Of a stretch of 26,255 bases of DNA, positions 10,563 to 21,957 are shown in pieces. The position numbers and the translations under genes were made by a program. A model generated the notes under the pieces. It saw nothing but the letters and a program-made list of their open reading frames with translations, was not told where the DNA came from and searched no databases. Numbering within the stretch: the first letter of the stretch is position 1; each line of letters begins with the position of its first letter. Source of the DNA: Chromera velia (Eukaryota; Sar; Chromeraceae); contig JAHBMJ010001484.1 in assembly GCA_018398765.1 (NCBI GenBank), positions 1 through 26,255 of the forward strand, written 5' to 3'.

Positions 10563-10811
10563 CTAGGCGCCGGCTAGAGAAAAAAAAAAAGATCCCCCAA
10601 AACCCTTTACTTTTTTCCTTTTTTTTTTCTGTATCAGTCAAACAACAGTGTTACTGTTGTTCAAGTGTTGTATAAGTGTTGTTTGTGTGTTGCACAACTG
10701 TTGCTAAGTGTTGTTAAGGATTGAAAAGTAAAAAAAAAGAAAGAAAAAAAAAAAAGATCTCTTCAAATCGCTTATTTTTTTTCTTTTTTTCTTTCTCTAG
10801 CCGGCGCCTAG
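10563..10811. mobile_element. 249-bp MITE-like element with GC-rich terminal inverted repeats
   Basis: The left end reads ctaggcgccggctagagaaa. The right end (10783-10811) is its reverse complement apart from the A-tract detail. A short AT-rich interior lies between them, with A/T runs just inside each arm and a perfect 9-bp-arm hairpin, aacaacagt-gtt-actgttgtt, at the centre. There is no coding capacity. If the flanking TA is the duplicated target, the inverted repeat starts at ggcgcc. This fits a non-autonomous DNA transposon. Confidence 0.75.
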
Positions 10812-11559
10812 CCCAGAACATTATTCCAAACATAAAATCCTTAGTTTAATCTTCTCCTAGTGACCAGGTTTGATTTGATTTGATTTAATTTGAGGTTGTG
10901 CTTAACTATGCTTAACCTTAAATCAAATCTGCAGGTCTGATGGGGCTTCTTCTGATACCCCTATCAAATCTACATCAAATCTACCTCAAATCTGACTTTT
11001 AACCTCAAATATCTGCCCTGGGCCAGACCCCCCATTTTAGTTGATATAAGGCAACTTTCGAATCATTTCTTCATAGAGAGTTAAAAACTTATGAAAATGT
11101 AAGTTGTTATCGGACCTAATATCGATAAATATCAGTATTAAAAAACTAGGAGAGCTCGCATATTGATGATGATGATGATGAAAATGAGGTGACTTAACCC
11201 GCCAGCCATCGTGTTCCAATGGTAAAAGGCAGTCTATGAGTATTCATGTTATATTGCAAGCTAGGAGCACGCTAGCGAATGCTCACCTAAAGCGGCCAAA
11301 CTTTAGGACTACTAGCTAGCAGAACACTGCTCCCCAGGATCGATCAGTCCGGTCCTAGGCATGCAGTAATGAGGGCACTGGCCTTTCGGGCGTCCCTCTG
11401 AAGAAGAAGCAAGAAGTACCACCGTATCCACTTTTTGGCCTGCCCCACCCCCCCACCCCCTCGGGTTTCCTGTCTCTCTCCATGCTCACATACTTTTTCT
11501 ATCAACATACGCTCCAGTCGCCTATACCAGAGATCACTCAGTCTCCCCCGCGGCCCCTC

Positions 11560-12700
11560 CGTTCAGACACAAGTTGTCAGACGGTGAATCGGATCGTCAA
11601 TCAACTTCTCCTAACTTTTCTCTTCACAGGCTTTGCAAATTGATTCAACCCTTCCCCCATAGTTTGCTCCCCCTCCAACAATGGTGCACAACAAAGGGCG
11701 GAAAACTGCCCCGGGGGAAGACAAGAACTGCTTGGGGAGAGGTTCCGCTGAGGTAGACCATAAGCCCTCCCTCCCTTCCACCAAGCTTCCGAGAACCAAT
11801 TTTGCAAAGCGTTGGCTGCTACTATAATTCTCCTTCTGATATTCGGTCAGGCAAGCAGACGGAGGGAAAAACATACTCCCATACATTCCTTGTCTCCCCT
11901 GCCTCCCTCCTCTCCTTTTTATGATAGAGACCGGGTTTACACAGTCCCCCATCCATTTGTTCACCTCTCTGTTTCTCGCTCCCCTTCTCAGCTTGCTATT
12001 TGATGTTCTGAAATCAACCTCATCTGGTTCACCTTCTAGGAGGGCAGGACTGACGGGTTGCACAAGCTTCTTTGCAAACCCCGACCACGCCCTTAACTCC
12101 CCCCTCCTGTGGCATGCACACAATGCTTGAGGCAAAGCCAATCGAGCAAGGGAGAGACTTCTCAAATACCTCCCCACTCTGATACTGAGAATCTCTCTCA
12201 TGGGCCTCAGCCCAACGGCTGCAAGGGTAGGAAACACAAAAGAATTCCAGGACAGACGGAGAGACCAACGCACAAAACAAAGCTGGAGGGAGTCAAAACA
12301 TCGGATATCAAATTCTTGAATGGGGAGAGCTTCAAGGGAATAGGTGATGGCGGGCTCCCACATCCCCTTGAAAAGGGATATACAACTATATGGGGAAAGC
12401 ATACCTATTGACACACACAGACCCATAACCCCCCCAACTCCCCTTTCTGCGGCTTCAAGTCTGGCGGTCACAGACTTGCGGGGGTTCGCATCAGAAAAAA
12501 CCTGACAGCTAAGATATCTGTAACTCTCTACCCACTCGACCGTCTGAACCTTGAAACGAATTTCATCTACCCCCCCTCTACGTGCCAATCTCATCACCTT
12601 TGTCTTCTTCAGATTCATCGTCAGCCCCCACTTGTCATAATAGGTGGCCAACCGATCAATCCTCTTCTGAAGGTCTTGAGGGGAGTGTCCGAAGATGACA
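11560..12700 (-). mobile_element. truncated LINE (non-LTR retrotransposon), minus strand
   Basis: A single open frame read from about 12700 down to 11611 contains the post-catalytic part of a LINE reverse transcriptase. It starts at IFGHSPQDLQKRIDRLATYY, followed by WGLTMNLKKTKVM (thumb/connection motif), then ESYRYLSCQVFSDA, RLEAAERGVGGVMGL and MWEPAITYSLEALPI. The YADD active-site box should lie just before IFGHSP but is absent, so the 5' truncation falls next to it, near 12700. Short gaagataagatta repeats mark the junction. At the C-terminus GGAN and CKAC are seen. A TAG at 11611-11613 then interrupts, after which the same frame continues with LIDDPIHRLTTC. A 3' region with an (ATG)n-type tract (11164-11182) may be the tail. 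Inactive. Confidence 0.8.
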
Positions 12701-12792
12701 ACGAAGATAAGATTAAACGAAGATAAGATTATCGGAACGAAGATGACAATCCTTATCGTTAGGGAACCTATGAAGTTTAACCCCAAATCCAC
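11611..12792 (-). pseudogene. LINE reverse transcriptase C-terminal ORF remnant
   Basis: 393 codons stay open. The first ~30 (from 12792 to about 12700) come from flanking repeat sequence and are not LINE. The remainder is the reverse-transcriptase thumb and C-terminal domain described for the element. Palm motifs and the endonuclease are missing. The TAG stop splits the Cys/His motif. Confidence 0.75.
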
Positions 12793-12879
12793 CTAGATTT
12801 ACAAATCTAGAGCCTTAACCTCAAATCAAATCAAGTCAAATCCAAATATATCAAATCAAACCTGGTCAGTATCCTATCC

Positions 12880-13040
12880 TATCCTTTAAGTTTCTGGTGT
12901 TTTAAATTACAAAAAACTGGCTTTCACACCTTTTTATAAAAAAACAAAGCGAAAGAATTGTTAACATGTACAGTGACTTAGTCTGTCACTTAGATCGATA
13001 TCATACATTGTGTGTATGTGTGTGTGTGTGTGTGTGTGAC

Positions 13041-13075
<35 letters not shown>

Positions 13076-13529
13076 ATTTATCTCATCGAAACTATAATAT
13101 AACAATATATTTCAAGCGGCCTCTGTGGCCCTATAGCCGTGGCCCGTGGCGGTTCACCAAGCTTCATTTTTCTCATTCAATGAATGTATGTTCTCAGCCT
13201 CATTCAAAATTGTGACGAAGACTCGATGGAGATGAAAATGAAATACTGAATCAAAAGAACGAAAGAAAAAGGAGTAAGAGGTGCGAGTCTCAGCCAGCAA
13301 AGACGGCAGAGGAGAGGAGAGGTGTCTCCAGAAAGGATCTCGATTCGTTTTGTTCAACTGGCACGAAGAGGGGCAGAGGAGAGACATCCACGCACTAGTA
13401 CCCCTCTCACCCATCCGATTGCATTTCATTCCATGCGGCAAGATTTTGATTTGTTGCGTACAGTGGACGCAGGACACTTCATTGTGATGGAGGTATGCGA
13501 GCCTCCGTCCCCCCCCCCCCCCCCCCCCC
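12880..13529. other. intergenic, with (TG)n microsatellite and C run before the gap
   Basis: A TG repeat occupies 13009-13074, interrupted by gacac. It is the only dinucleotide array in the window whose plus strand is T/G rather than C/A. From 13200 to 13500 I see no supportable exon. A run of about 21 C ends at the assembly gap. Confidence 0.8.
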
Positions 13530-13755
13530 NNNNNNNNNNNNNNNNNNNNNNNNNNNNNNNNNNNNNNNNNNNNNNNNNNNNNNNNNNNNNNNNNNNNNNN
13601 NNNNNNNNNNNNNNNNNNNNNNNNNNNNNNNNNNNNNNNNNNNNNNNNNNNNNNNNNNNNNNNNNNNNNNNNNNNNNNNNNNNNNNNNNNNNNNNNNNNN
13701 NNNNNNNNNNNNNNNNNNNNNNNNNNNNNNNNNNNNNNNNNNNNNNNNNNNNNNN
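13530..13755. other. assembly gap (226 N)
   Basis: Run of N bounded by poly-C on the left and a C-rich ccacccccacccccc on the right. Frames reported across it are meaningless. The 450 bases to its right (13756-14210) show no gene I can support. Confidence 0.99.
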
Positions 13756-14213
13756 CCACCCCCACCCCCCGAAACCCTCCCTTTCGGCACATGTTCATCA
13801 TACATTCGACTTCAATCTACCTCACTACCAAAGTCTCCTTTTTCGATATCAATACTTCACACGCGATCTGCAACACCAAAAGCGGTTGGTAGACCTACAG
13901 AAAGACAGTACAAGAGGCAGTCCGACGAAGGGACAGCCAATGACCGTTTCGAATGGAATGTTACCTTTCCTCTTCCAAAACCGATAGAGAAGTCCACGAA
14001 AGCTACCATGTGGCCCGGAAAAAAACCCGGCACGTTTTTCCCTTTGACCGTCAATCTCTTCTCAGCCGTCTTTTCTCCGTCCAGCTGCTCCCTCTTTCGG
14101 TGTGTGTTCTACCCCTTTCCCTCAATTGAACTTGATTCCCTGAGCCCCCCCTCCCTTACATTCAAATTTTCGTTCCTCCCTATCGCCAATCTCGTCGCCT
14201 CCAACCCCTCACG

Positions 14214-14278
14214 TCAACCTCCCTGTGTCTCTCTGTCAGCGTCTGCGTTCCGCCCCCCCCCTGGAAGAGGAAGAGGGT

Positions 14279-14309
<31 letters not shown>

Positions 14310-15176
14310 GTGAGGTGGGGGGGGAGGCATTCCTCGACCGACGGGACTCCCACCGCTACGCGCACCCCTACCCCCTCCCGCCCCCCCCCCGGAAGAGGCA
14401 GAGGAAGAGAGAGGCATTTGTCCATGGCCGGGACTCCCACCGCTACGCGCACCCCAACTCCCTCCCGCCGCCCCCCCGGAAGAGAGAGGCATTCCTCCAC
14501 CGACGGGACTCCCGCCGCTATGCGCATACCCATCCCCTGAGGGCTGCATCCCCGCCCCCGCCGCGGACAACGAAGAGGGAAAGGGGGCGTTCACAAACCA
14601 CGCTCTTGATGACGGTTGAGAAGGGTGGTCCTTCCTGAATAGACGTCGTGTCGAGATGCTGTTAGGCGGCAAAGCTGGCTGCTCTCCAGGTATCACTGTG
14701 GAAGGCATGCTCTCAGGCGGAGGCATAGACTGATGGGGAGGGGAGGAGAAAGGGGGGCCTTGCAGACCACCAAAAGGGGACGCAGGGGGATTGGAGCCGT
14801 TGGTGTTCGATCGGGGGGAACGACTCGGGTTCGATCGGGGGGAACGACTCGGGTTCGATCGGGAGGAACCACTCGGGTTCCTTCTGAAGAGGCGGAGTCC
14901 GTCAGCTTCAGGGTCGGCCTTCCTGCCGGACCTCAAATCCTCCCCACGAGACCCCCCATGAGACGACTGGGAGACGGGGGATCCTGCTGAGGGAGAGCGA
15001 ACCTGTCCGCAGATCCTCTCCCCCTCCCACCACCGTTGCCCCCCCTTGGCCTTGGGCCTCCTCCCCCTCCCGGAGCATGACTCGACTCCCCCCCTCCCTG
15101 GTCGGGCTCGGGAAACCCCAGCACGCAACACAGCGGGGGGAACTCTCGGGACTTTCGGGGCACTCCCCCAGCACAC
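14214..15176 (-). CDS. Gly/Ser/Pro-rich repeat frame, coding status uncertain
   Basis: 320 codons are open on the minus strand. It holds an RSPRSNPS octapeptide repeat (24-bp units, near 14810-14880). Three larger units follow with the pattern SGGSP.G.GMPLSS...GG..G.RSGG, separated by 87 and 75 bases, then a Pro run made by a ~30-base G homopolymer (plus strand, 14278-14308). All repeat periods are multiples of three, as expected if this frame is translated. It overlaps, in another frame, the proposed last exon (14908-15258) of the pseudouridine synthase gene. It could be a further exon of that gene, a separate gene, or non-coding GC-rich repeat. I recognise no domain. Confidence 0.35.
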
Positions 15177-15258
15177 GGTGCATGGGCCCCTTCAAGGGCT
15201 GATCAGAGAACCGATTCCAGCGCCCACCGCCGCTCTGGATCTCGTCATGGAACTGGAA
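14908..15258 (-). CDS. exon 16: proposed last exon
   Basis: The acceptor gactggctgcag follows a ctgac branch-point-like sequence and continues in phase 0 from exon 15 (FQFHDEIQSGGGRWNRFSDQ...). The frame stops at TGA (14910-14908). The first ~60 codons look coding. The later part is GC-rich low complexity and may instead be intron leading into the overlapping Gly/Ser-rich frame. Confidence 0.55.
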   Translation of the reverse strand, partial: FQFHDEIQSGGGRWNRFSDQPLKGPMHRVLGECPESPESSPRCVACWGFPSPTREGGSRVMLREGEEAQGQGGATVVGGGEDLRTGSLSLSRIPRLPVVSWGVSWGGFEVRQEGRP

Positions 15259-17986
15259 CTGCAGCCAGTCAGTCAGCAAGAGAGTGAGCAATTGAGTGAC
15301 TGGCGATGCGAAAGGAGATTCCGTCTGATCTGATTCTGCTGTAAGGATGCATTGTATCAGGGTGAGGAGACTGCAGGGCCTGCCTGCTCAGCTACTTGTT
15401 GGTTTGTGCCGATTCAAGTGACAGTGCGTGTATGTGATTGCAGAACCAGAAAAAGCAAAGGATGATTGAGAGAGAGAGTGTGCGGAGGAGGAAAGGAGAC
15501 GGGAGATGCAGCACAGAAAGAAAGAAAATGGGACTACAGGGCCTGCCTGCTTGGCTGGCCAATTGGACATATTGAATGAGAGGAGAGAACAAACAGATTG
15601 ACACGGAGACAGACAGACAGAGAGACCGACTGGAGGGCCCAGACCCACAGACCAAACGCGAAGGGAAGAACCTCAAGCCAAACCAACTGTCTGTCTCTTC
15701 GGTAGACCGACACTTAATTGAGCAAATTTTCGTGCAAAAAATGGCAGAGAGCGAAGACCTCTTGTTGCACGCAAACAGACAACGTGACCGACTGACGCAC
15801 TCACTATTTTGAGTTTGAAGTAACCCGCAAGGAGCAGCTTGCCCTCCTGAAGAAGCCGGCCACTTTCCCTGAACGCGGGGTCGTGGGAGGGGAACTCACG
15901 CAGGAAGTGAAAGAACATCCCCTTTGATGCCCATCCCCCTGCAAACAGGCAAAAGAAAAAAAGAAAGAAAGAAAGAAAGGACCGCCAAAGAAGTTGCAAG
16001 GACCGAAATTCTTCAGCGCAAGTCAAGTCTTCTGAGTGAGGCACTCGCCATCGAACGAACAACTGGAACTCCCTCACGAGATTGCACTACGTGCCAAAAG
16101 ACAACCAACCGACTGCATGTGAGAAGAGTGGATGGATGGGTGGATTGCTACCCCTCAGAGGGAAGGAAAATATCCAGGGGAGCGAATCAAAACTTTCATT
16201 CATCTGACAATTAAGCTTTAAACAACCGTCACAACTCCCACCCTTACTTCCCTCAACCAACACCAAAAGCGAAAGGAGAAGCTGGAGTAACAACAAAAAC
16301 GAGTCACAGTGCACAGAGCCTCACTCTTGCCTTTCCCGTCCACTCCGCCCTTAATTCTTTTTTTTCCCGCGGCCTTTCCATCGACCCGCCACCCCCCTTT
16401 CTTGTTTCCAATTCACACACCGACCTTGGAAGTCGGTGCGGCTCTGAGCCCGTTTCTTCCCCCATTCCTTCTTCCTCTGCAGCCACCAGAGACAGTCGAA
16501 GAGGTGGTGATCCTCCAAAAGCCGGCAGTACGCCATCGCCCATATGTTGGGCCTCCACTCCTCGTCTTTCTCCTCCTTTTCGAACTTCCGAAGCTCTTCC
16601 TCGACGGCCGGGTGACGTCTGTGCGACATGAGCTGCCTCATCCGCTCAGGGAACTCGCTTGGGCCCTCCCAGATGACTGTCTCCCTGTTGTCATACGCGA
16701 ATTTGTACATCTTTCTCCTGTCCTCGGGCAGGGTTCTGCTCAGACTGTGGTCGTCCCACACGTGCGTGGACTCGAATCCGTACCCCTGGGCCTCGGCTTG
16801 ACGAAACTCTTCGCTCATCCACTCTGTCTCCGACTCCGTCGTTCCACAGAGTTTGTGGAGAGCTTTTCGGAAATCTGACGGGGGAACCATCTGCACTCAC
16901 ACAGGCGGGCAGGCAGGCAGGCAAGCGAGCAGAGAAGAGGGAGAGAACGAATCATTCGCTCTGACGGCGTAGAAGGACACGCACAACACAAGCAGTCTTT
17001 CTTGCGCACTTCTGTACCGTTCTGAATGCATTAGAAAGAAGCCTGCCTGCCTGCCTGGCAAACAAGCAAAAAGAGGAGAGGCTGACGCACAAAAAAGAGA
17101 CGGACGCAGAAGAAGGAAGGGACGGCAAGCGAAGGAAGACACCAGGCGCTCCGAGCTGAACAATCAGGCCCGAAAGAAAAAAACATTAGCACAACAGAAA
17201 AAGGTTGATACAAACAAACGAGGCAGTCGATCGATCGGAGATGCACACACAGAGCGCATACAAGCCCCCCCCCTCCACCTAGTGCGAAGACCCCAGACAA
17301 GAGAGAGAAGAGAAGATAAGAGCAGGCAGGGCGAGGCAATGCACGGCTCACCGTCTGACAGTCCCAGCCCTCCCTCACGTCCTCAGCGTCTGGGCTTCGG
17401 AATCCCACAGAGTAATGGTGCTGAGATGTTCTCAGAGGCACACACAGAGAAAGTTCAACAGAATCAATTTGTCATGCCACCGTGGAAAAACAGTCGCCCG
17501 GTTTTGCAGAAAGGGAAAGAGGGCGCAAAGGAGAAAGAAGAGCAGGAGTTGGGTCTGTCAAAGGAAAAGCAAGGAGAAGATTTCGGGAAACAAAGCCATG
17601 CAGAGAGACTCAAGCCAACCCGCCCGCCCGACCGCCTGCCATCAAACAAGCCCTCGATGCAAAGAGTTGAAGAGAGAGTATTGGATGAACTTTCCAGTTT
17701 CACTCGACTTGATGCATTCACTCAAATATGCCCTTCCTCACTAGTGCCCTCAGGATCTCGGCCCAACCGACCAATGCCAGACGCCACATCCACTCCTCGT
17801 CTACCCGCCACAGTTCAGGTCTGCCGTACCGAGAGTCCCTCACGAGGAAGCATCCAAGTCTCTGCACGAGCGCACACACATACATCACAGACACAGACAG
17901 GCAGCAGGAGGGAGAAAGGAAGAGAGGGCATTAATAACTGGCCGTGCACACGATTGTGCACAAAACTGTCGCACGCGCGCGCGCGC

Positions 17987-18074
<88 letters not shown>

Positions 18075-18959
18075 AATGCTCTTTCTTTCACTTGCTTCTC
18101 TTGTCTTGACTCATCGTTAAAACGGGCCGATGATACAGTCAGAGCATACCTCTCTCCTTTTCCTCAGTCGAACTTCATGACTTCATCTCCGGCAGGCGGG
18201 AGGACTTTATCGTGAGGGCTCCCTTTTCATTTCTTTTGCTCTCTCTCAGGCACAGAAATCGAAGTCTGACAACATCCTTTTCGCTTTCCTTTTACGCTTC
18301 CTTTCGTTCGTTCAGACAGACAGACACAGAGGGGGCAGGTGTGCAGGGTCAGCAAGGGAAGGAAAAAAACTATCTTCCCTCAACCCCCCCCCCCGACCGC
18401 AGAAAGACAGACGAACGAGCGAAACGAACGATCTGACGGACCTCCAAGGCCTTCCGGATCTGGTGTCTCCTCCCCGTGACGATGCGCACACGAGCGAGAG
18501 AGAAGCGGTTGCCCTCCTCCTGCTTGAGCGGCTCATTTGTCTCCGTCTCCTTCATCAGCTGGGACCACCTGCAGAGAGAGAGAATCACACACGGCGGGCG
18601 CATACAGGCAGACAGAAAGACGGACATATGGACGTGTATTCATTCCTGTAGGCACACGAAAATACTCCTGAACCCATCTTCCCACGGGGCGTCCTCTTTC
18701 GGTATGCAGGAAAGATAAGGAAGAGGCGAATGAAAAAGAGAGAGTGCGAGTCAGTGCTTTCGTTGCCTTCCTGCCGTCTAAGCAAAAGCAGTCGACCAAA
18801 GGCGAGGGGTCTTCACGAAAAGTCTCCACCCGGACACCGCCCAAAGAATCAAGGACGTGAAAACGGAAGCAAAGGGAACAAGACAGTCAGGCTATCAGAC
18901 TGACAGACAGAAAGAAAGACCGACCGACCGAAAAGGGGGCAGGCAGGCAGTCAGAGAGA

Positions 18960-19030
<71 letters not shown>

Positions 19031-21631
19031 GGAAGGAAAAAAGGAAGAAAGGCACCACGGGGGAAGTCGAAAACATACCCAGGGACCGACCTGAGGTCAT
19101 GGCACGAAGCTTTCGTGTAGTTCTTGTATCTGCACAAATTGACAGAGACACATATTAATAGAATCGCCTCACACACAGACAGTGAAACAAGCGAAAGCCA
19201 CTAGAGAGACAGAGAAAGAGACTCATGAAAAATCGGAATGACTCGGTGAAAGAAGTCAAGTCTTCATGTAGGCAGGGCCCCATAAGGAAGTCAAAAGGTC
19301 AAGCTTCGGTCACATGAATGAAGAGAGGAGCGAAGACAGCGAAAAAAAACCACACAAGGGAAGATAAAAAGAAAAGGAGAAGTACAAAAATACATATCAA
19401 TCGGCTCACTTGAGGGCATACTCTGATCCTTCTGGCCCGCGCTCCCCCTCCGTCGGCTCTTTGAAGCGGAAAACGGCTAGCGTCTTCCAGGCTGTCACAG
19501 CCTTCTTTGGCTGATAACGAGCCCTCCGATTTGCCTCGGCCTTTCTGCGAGCCTCCGCGGACAGCGTCTGCTCATATTCAATCTGACGCTGGAGCGATGC
19601 GTGTTCGGCCGAGCCTGCAAACAGAGAGAGATAGATGCATTGCACAGGGAGAGAGAGCAGAGAATTAAGTCAATGTTCCCATGGACTGTCTCTGCCATTC
19701 TTTACTGGGAAAAAACACCCACACACACATACACAAACAAACAGACGAGACAGGCAAGCAACGGAAAAGACAGACAAAGACGGGTAGCGATAGACAGGCA
19801 GAAAGATAACCAAGCGGCAAAGAGACAGCAACGGACCATGCTGCAATTTGGCAAAGAGACCAACTGACAGCTTCCCTTCTCACACGCAGACAGAAACGGA
19901 CAGGAAGGAAGGAAGGACAGAATCAAGCAAGCCAACAGAAAGGACAGACTATATCGTCTTCTCTTTCCCTTTTTCTCTTTCTTGATTCTCTTCTGCCTTT
20001 TTTGTTTCTTCTTTTGACGCGCTCTCTCAGTGGAAGGGTCCTAGAACTCCAGGCCTTCCTTGAGCGTACCCTGCGGCCCGTCCTTGCCCAGTGCAGGCTC
20101 ACGCTTCTGCACTTCCAGATTCTTTCCATCTGGACGTGTTCGTTTCTTTTCTTATCCTCTCGTTTGAACGAGGCAGCAGCAGCAGTTTCTCTTTTCTCTT
20201 TTTCTGGGATTCCCTTTCTCTTTTATTTCTTACGTAAGGACGGACGGACAGTATGGAGACAGACAGACATACTTTATCTATATTGCCTTTTTTTTTCCTT
20301 TTCCTCTTTCTTCATGACAGACAGGAAGGAAGGACAGAATCAAGCAAGCCAATAGAAAAGACGGACAGACGGAGCCCCCCGACGCCAGCGAATCAACAAA
20401 CCAACTGACTGATCAGCTTCGTCTCCTCGCTGTCCACAGAGAAATGGATCTCTGTGCCATTCGTTTCCTCTGTGAACCCCACATACCAGTCGACGAGGAT
20501 TCCGCTGTCCTCTCCGTTCGGGCCCTGGGGCCTTCCATGGACCAGACAGTAGTACTCCTTCATTACGGCGCTGCAAAAAGCAATCATACAGACAGAGAGA
20601 AAGAGAGAGGGAGGGCGGAGAGGGAGAGGGAGAGGGAGAGGGAGAGAGAGAAGAGAAATTGTCAATCGTTGACGAACGACAAGGGAACACCCAACGAATC
20701 GACGAGCCAGAAAGGAGCTTCAAAAGAAAGAGAAGAGAGGGGACGGACGAGAACAGAGGAAGGAGAAAAGCAGAAAAGAGAAGCGAAGAGAAGAGGTGAA
20801 GAAAGCGACAGGGGGAGAAGATGAGAAAAGAAAAGAGCGGCGGTACGGGCGGAAACATGAACTTGCCAGAGAGCTTACGAACGAATGCGAGAGGGTAAGA
20901 CAGAATCTATTTTAATCTCCGTTCACCTCTTTCTCTCGTTTGTCTCCTCTCCGTGATTCTTCGCTTCCTCCAAGTTTTAATTCTACTCATTCTTTGCCAC
21001 GCTTACACCCTGCATTGAAGCCTCAACCTAAAACATTCTCTCTCTCACTCTCTCACTCACTTACTACTTACTCACTGCGCGTGGAATTGCTGCCGAAGCC
21101 TCTCCCACGCGACCTCCTTCTGGGCCCACAGGACGACACCTGAACGCAGAACCCAAGGCAAAGAACGCACGGGAAGGCCTCCCTGACTTCTGTTCAATAC
21201 AGAAAGGTGGGCAAACGACAGGGAGTGGGGGACTTGTTGACAAAAAAAAAACCTCAACGCGATTCCTTCCCGAAGAGTAAAGGGGGCCCGCGAGAGCCTG
21301 TTCAGTTTATCATCTATTTGACTCTCCACTGGATAAAAGAACAAGCCGCAGCTGTAGCACCCATGTGACCGATAACGATCACAGTTGTGCATGACGGCAG
21401 GAAAGGAACAAAAGAAAAGAAAGAAAAAATGGAGGGAGAGACAGAGACACGGAAGCAACAAAAGGAGACACAACACCCCTCTCCTGCTGTCTGGAATAAC
21501 TGACTGACTGACTGACCACTCGTACCCATGTCCATCCTCTGGCAACACCCCAGATTGCGCGTCCAGTCGAAGCGAAGCGGGTACTTGTACCTCAGGAACA
21601 TGAATCTGCATCCATCCATCCATGCATCCGT

Positions 21632-21679
<48 letters not shown>

Positions 21680-21727
21680 TCTCACTCACTCGCTCACTCA
21701 CTCACTCACTCAGACACACACGCACAG

Positions 21728-21803
<76 letters not shown>

Positions 21804-21922
21804 CCACGTGCGGACCACCCACACGTACGGACCACCCAGTGGCACACGCACTCACTCACTGTCGCGCCCCTTTGCGCACACATACACACATACACACAGA
21901 GAGAGGAAGAGAGCGAGCGAGC

Positions 21923-21957
<35 letters not shown>

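Larger units (their letters stand above)
10860..12869. mobile_element. 2-kb segment bounded by inverted repeats (foldback-like), with nested LINE relic
   Basis: The left boundary reads gtgaccaggtttgatttgat and continues to a ttgaggtt block near 10896. The right boundary, reverse-complemented, reads ctgaccaggtttgatttgat and also reaches ttgaggtt near 12820. A TA lies just outside each end (10858-10859 and 12870-12871), compatible with a TA target duplication. Inside the left arm are several tcaaatct repeats. Inside the right arm is an 18-bp palindrome, ctagattt-ac-aaatctag, at 12793-12810. The interior holds the minus-strand LINE relic and no transposase. Confidence 0.55.

Noticed and set aside
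13154-14313. Open frames running through the assembly gap
   Set aside because: They consist mostly of unknown residues. The flanking parts are Pro/Gly runs from homopolymers.
17464-17721. Minus-strand frame ending TGRLFFHGGMTN, which resembles the RluA C-terminal RLFLHA motif
   Set aside because: There is no acceptor before it. The correct motif is made by joining exons 12 and 13 (RLAL-HHY), with matching phase.
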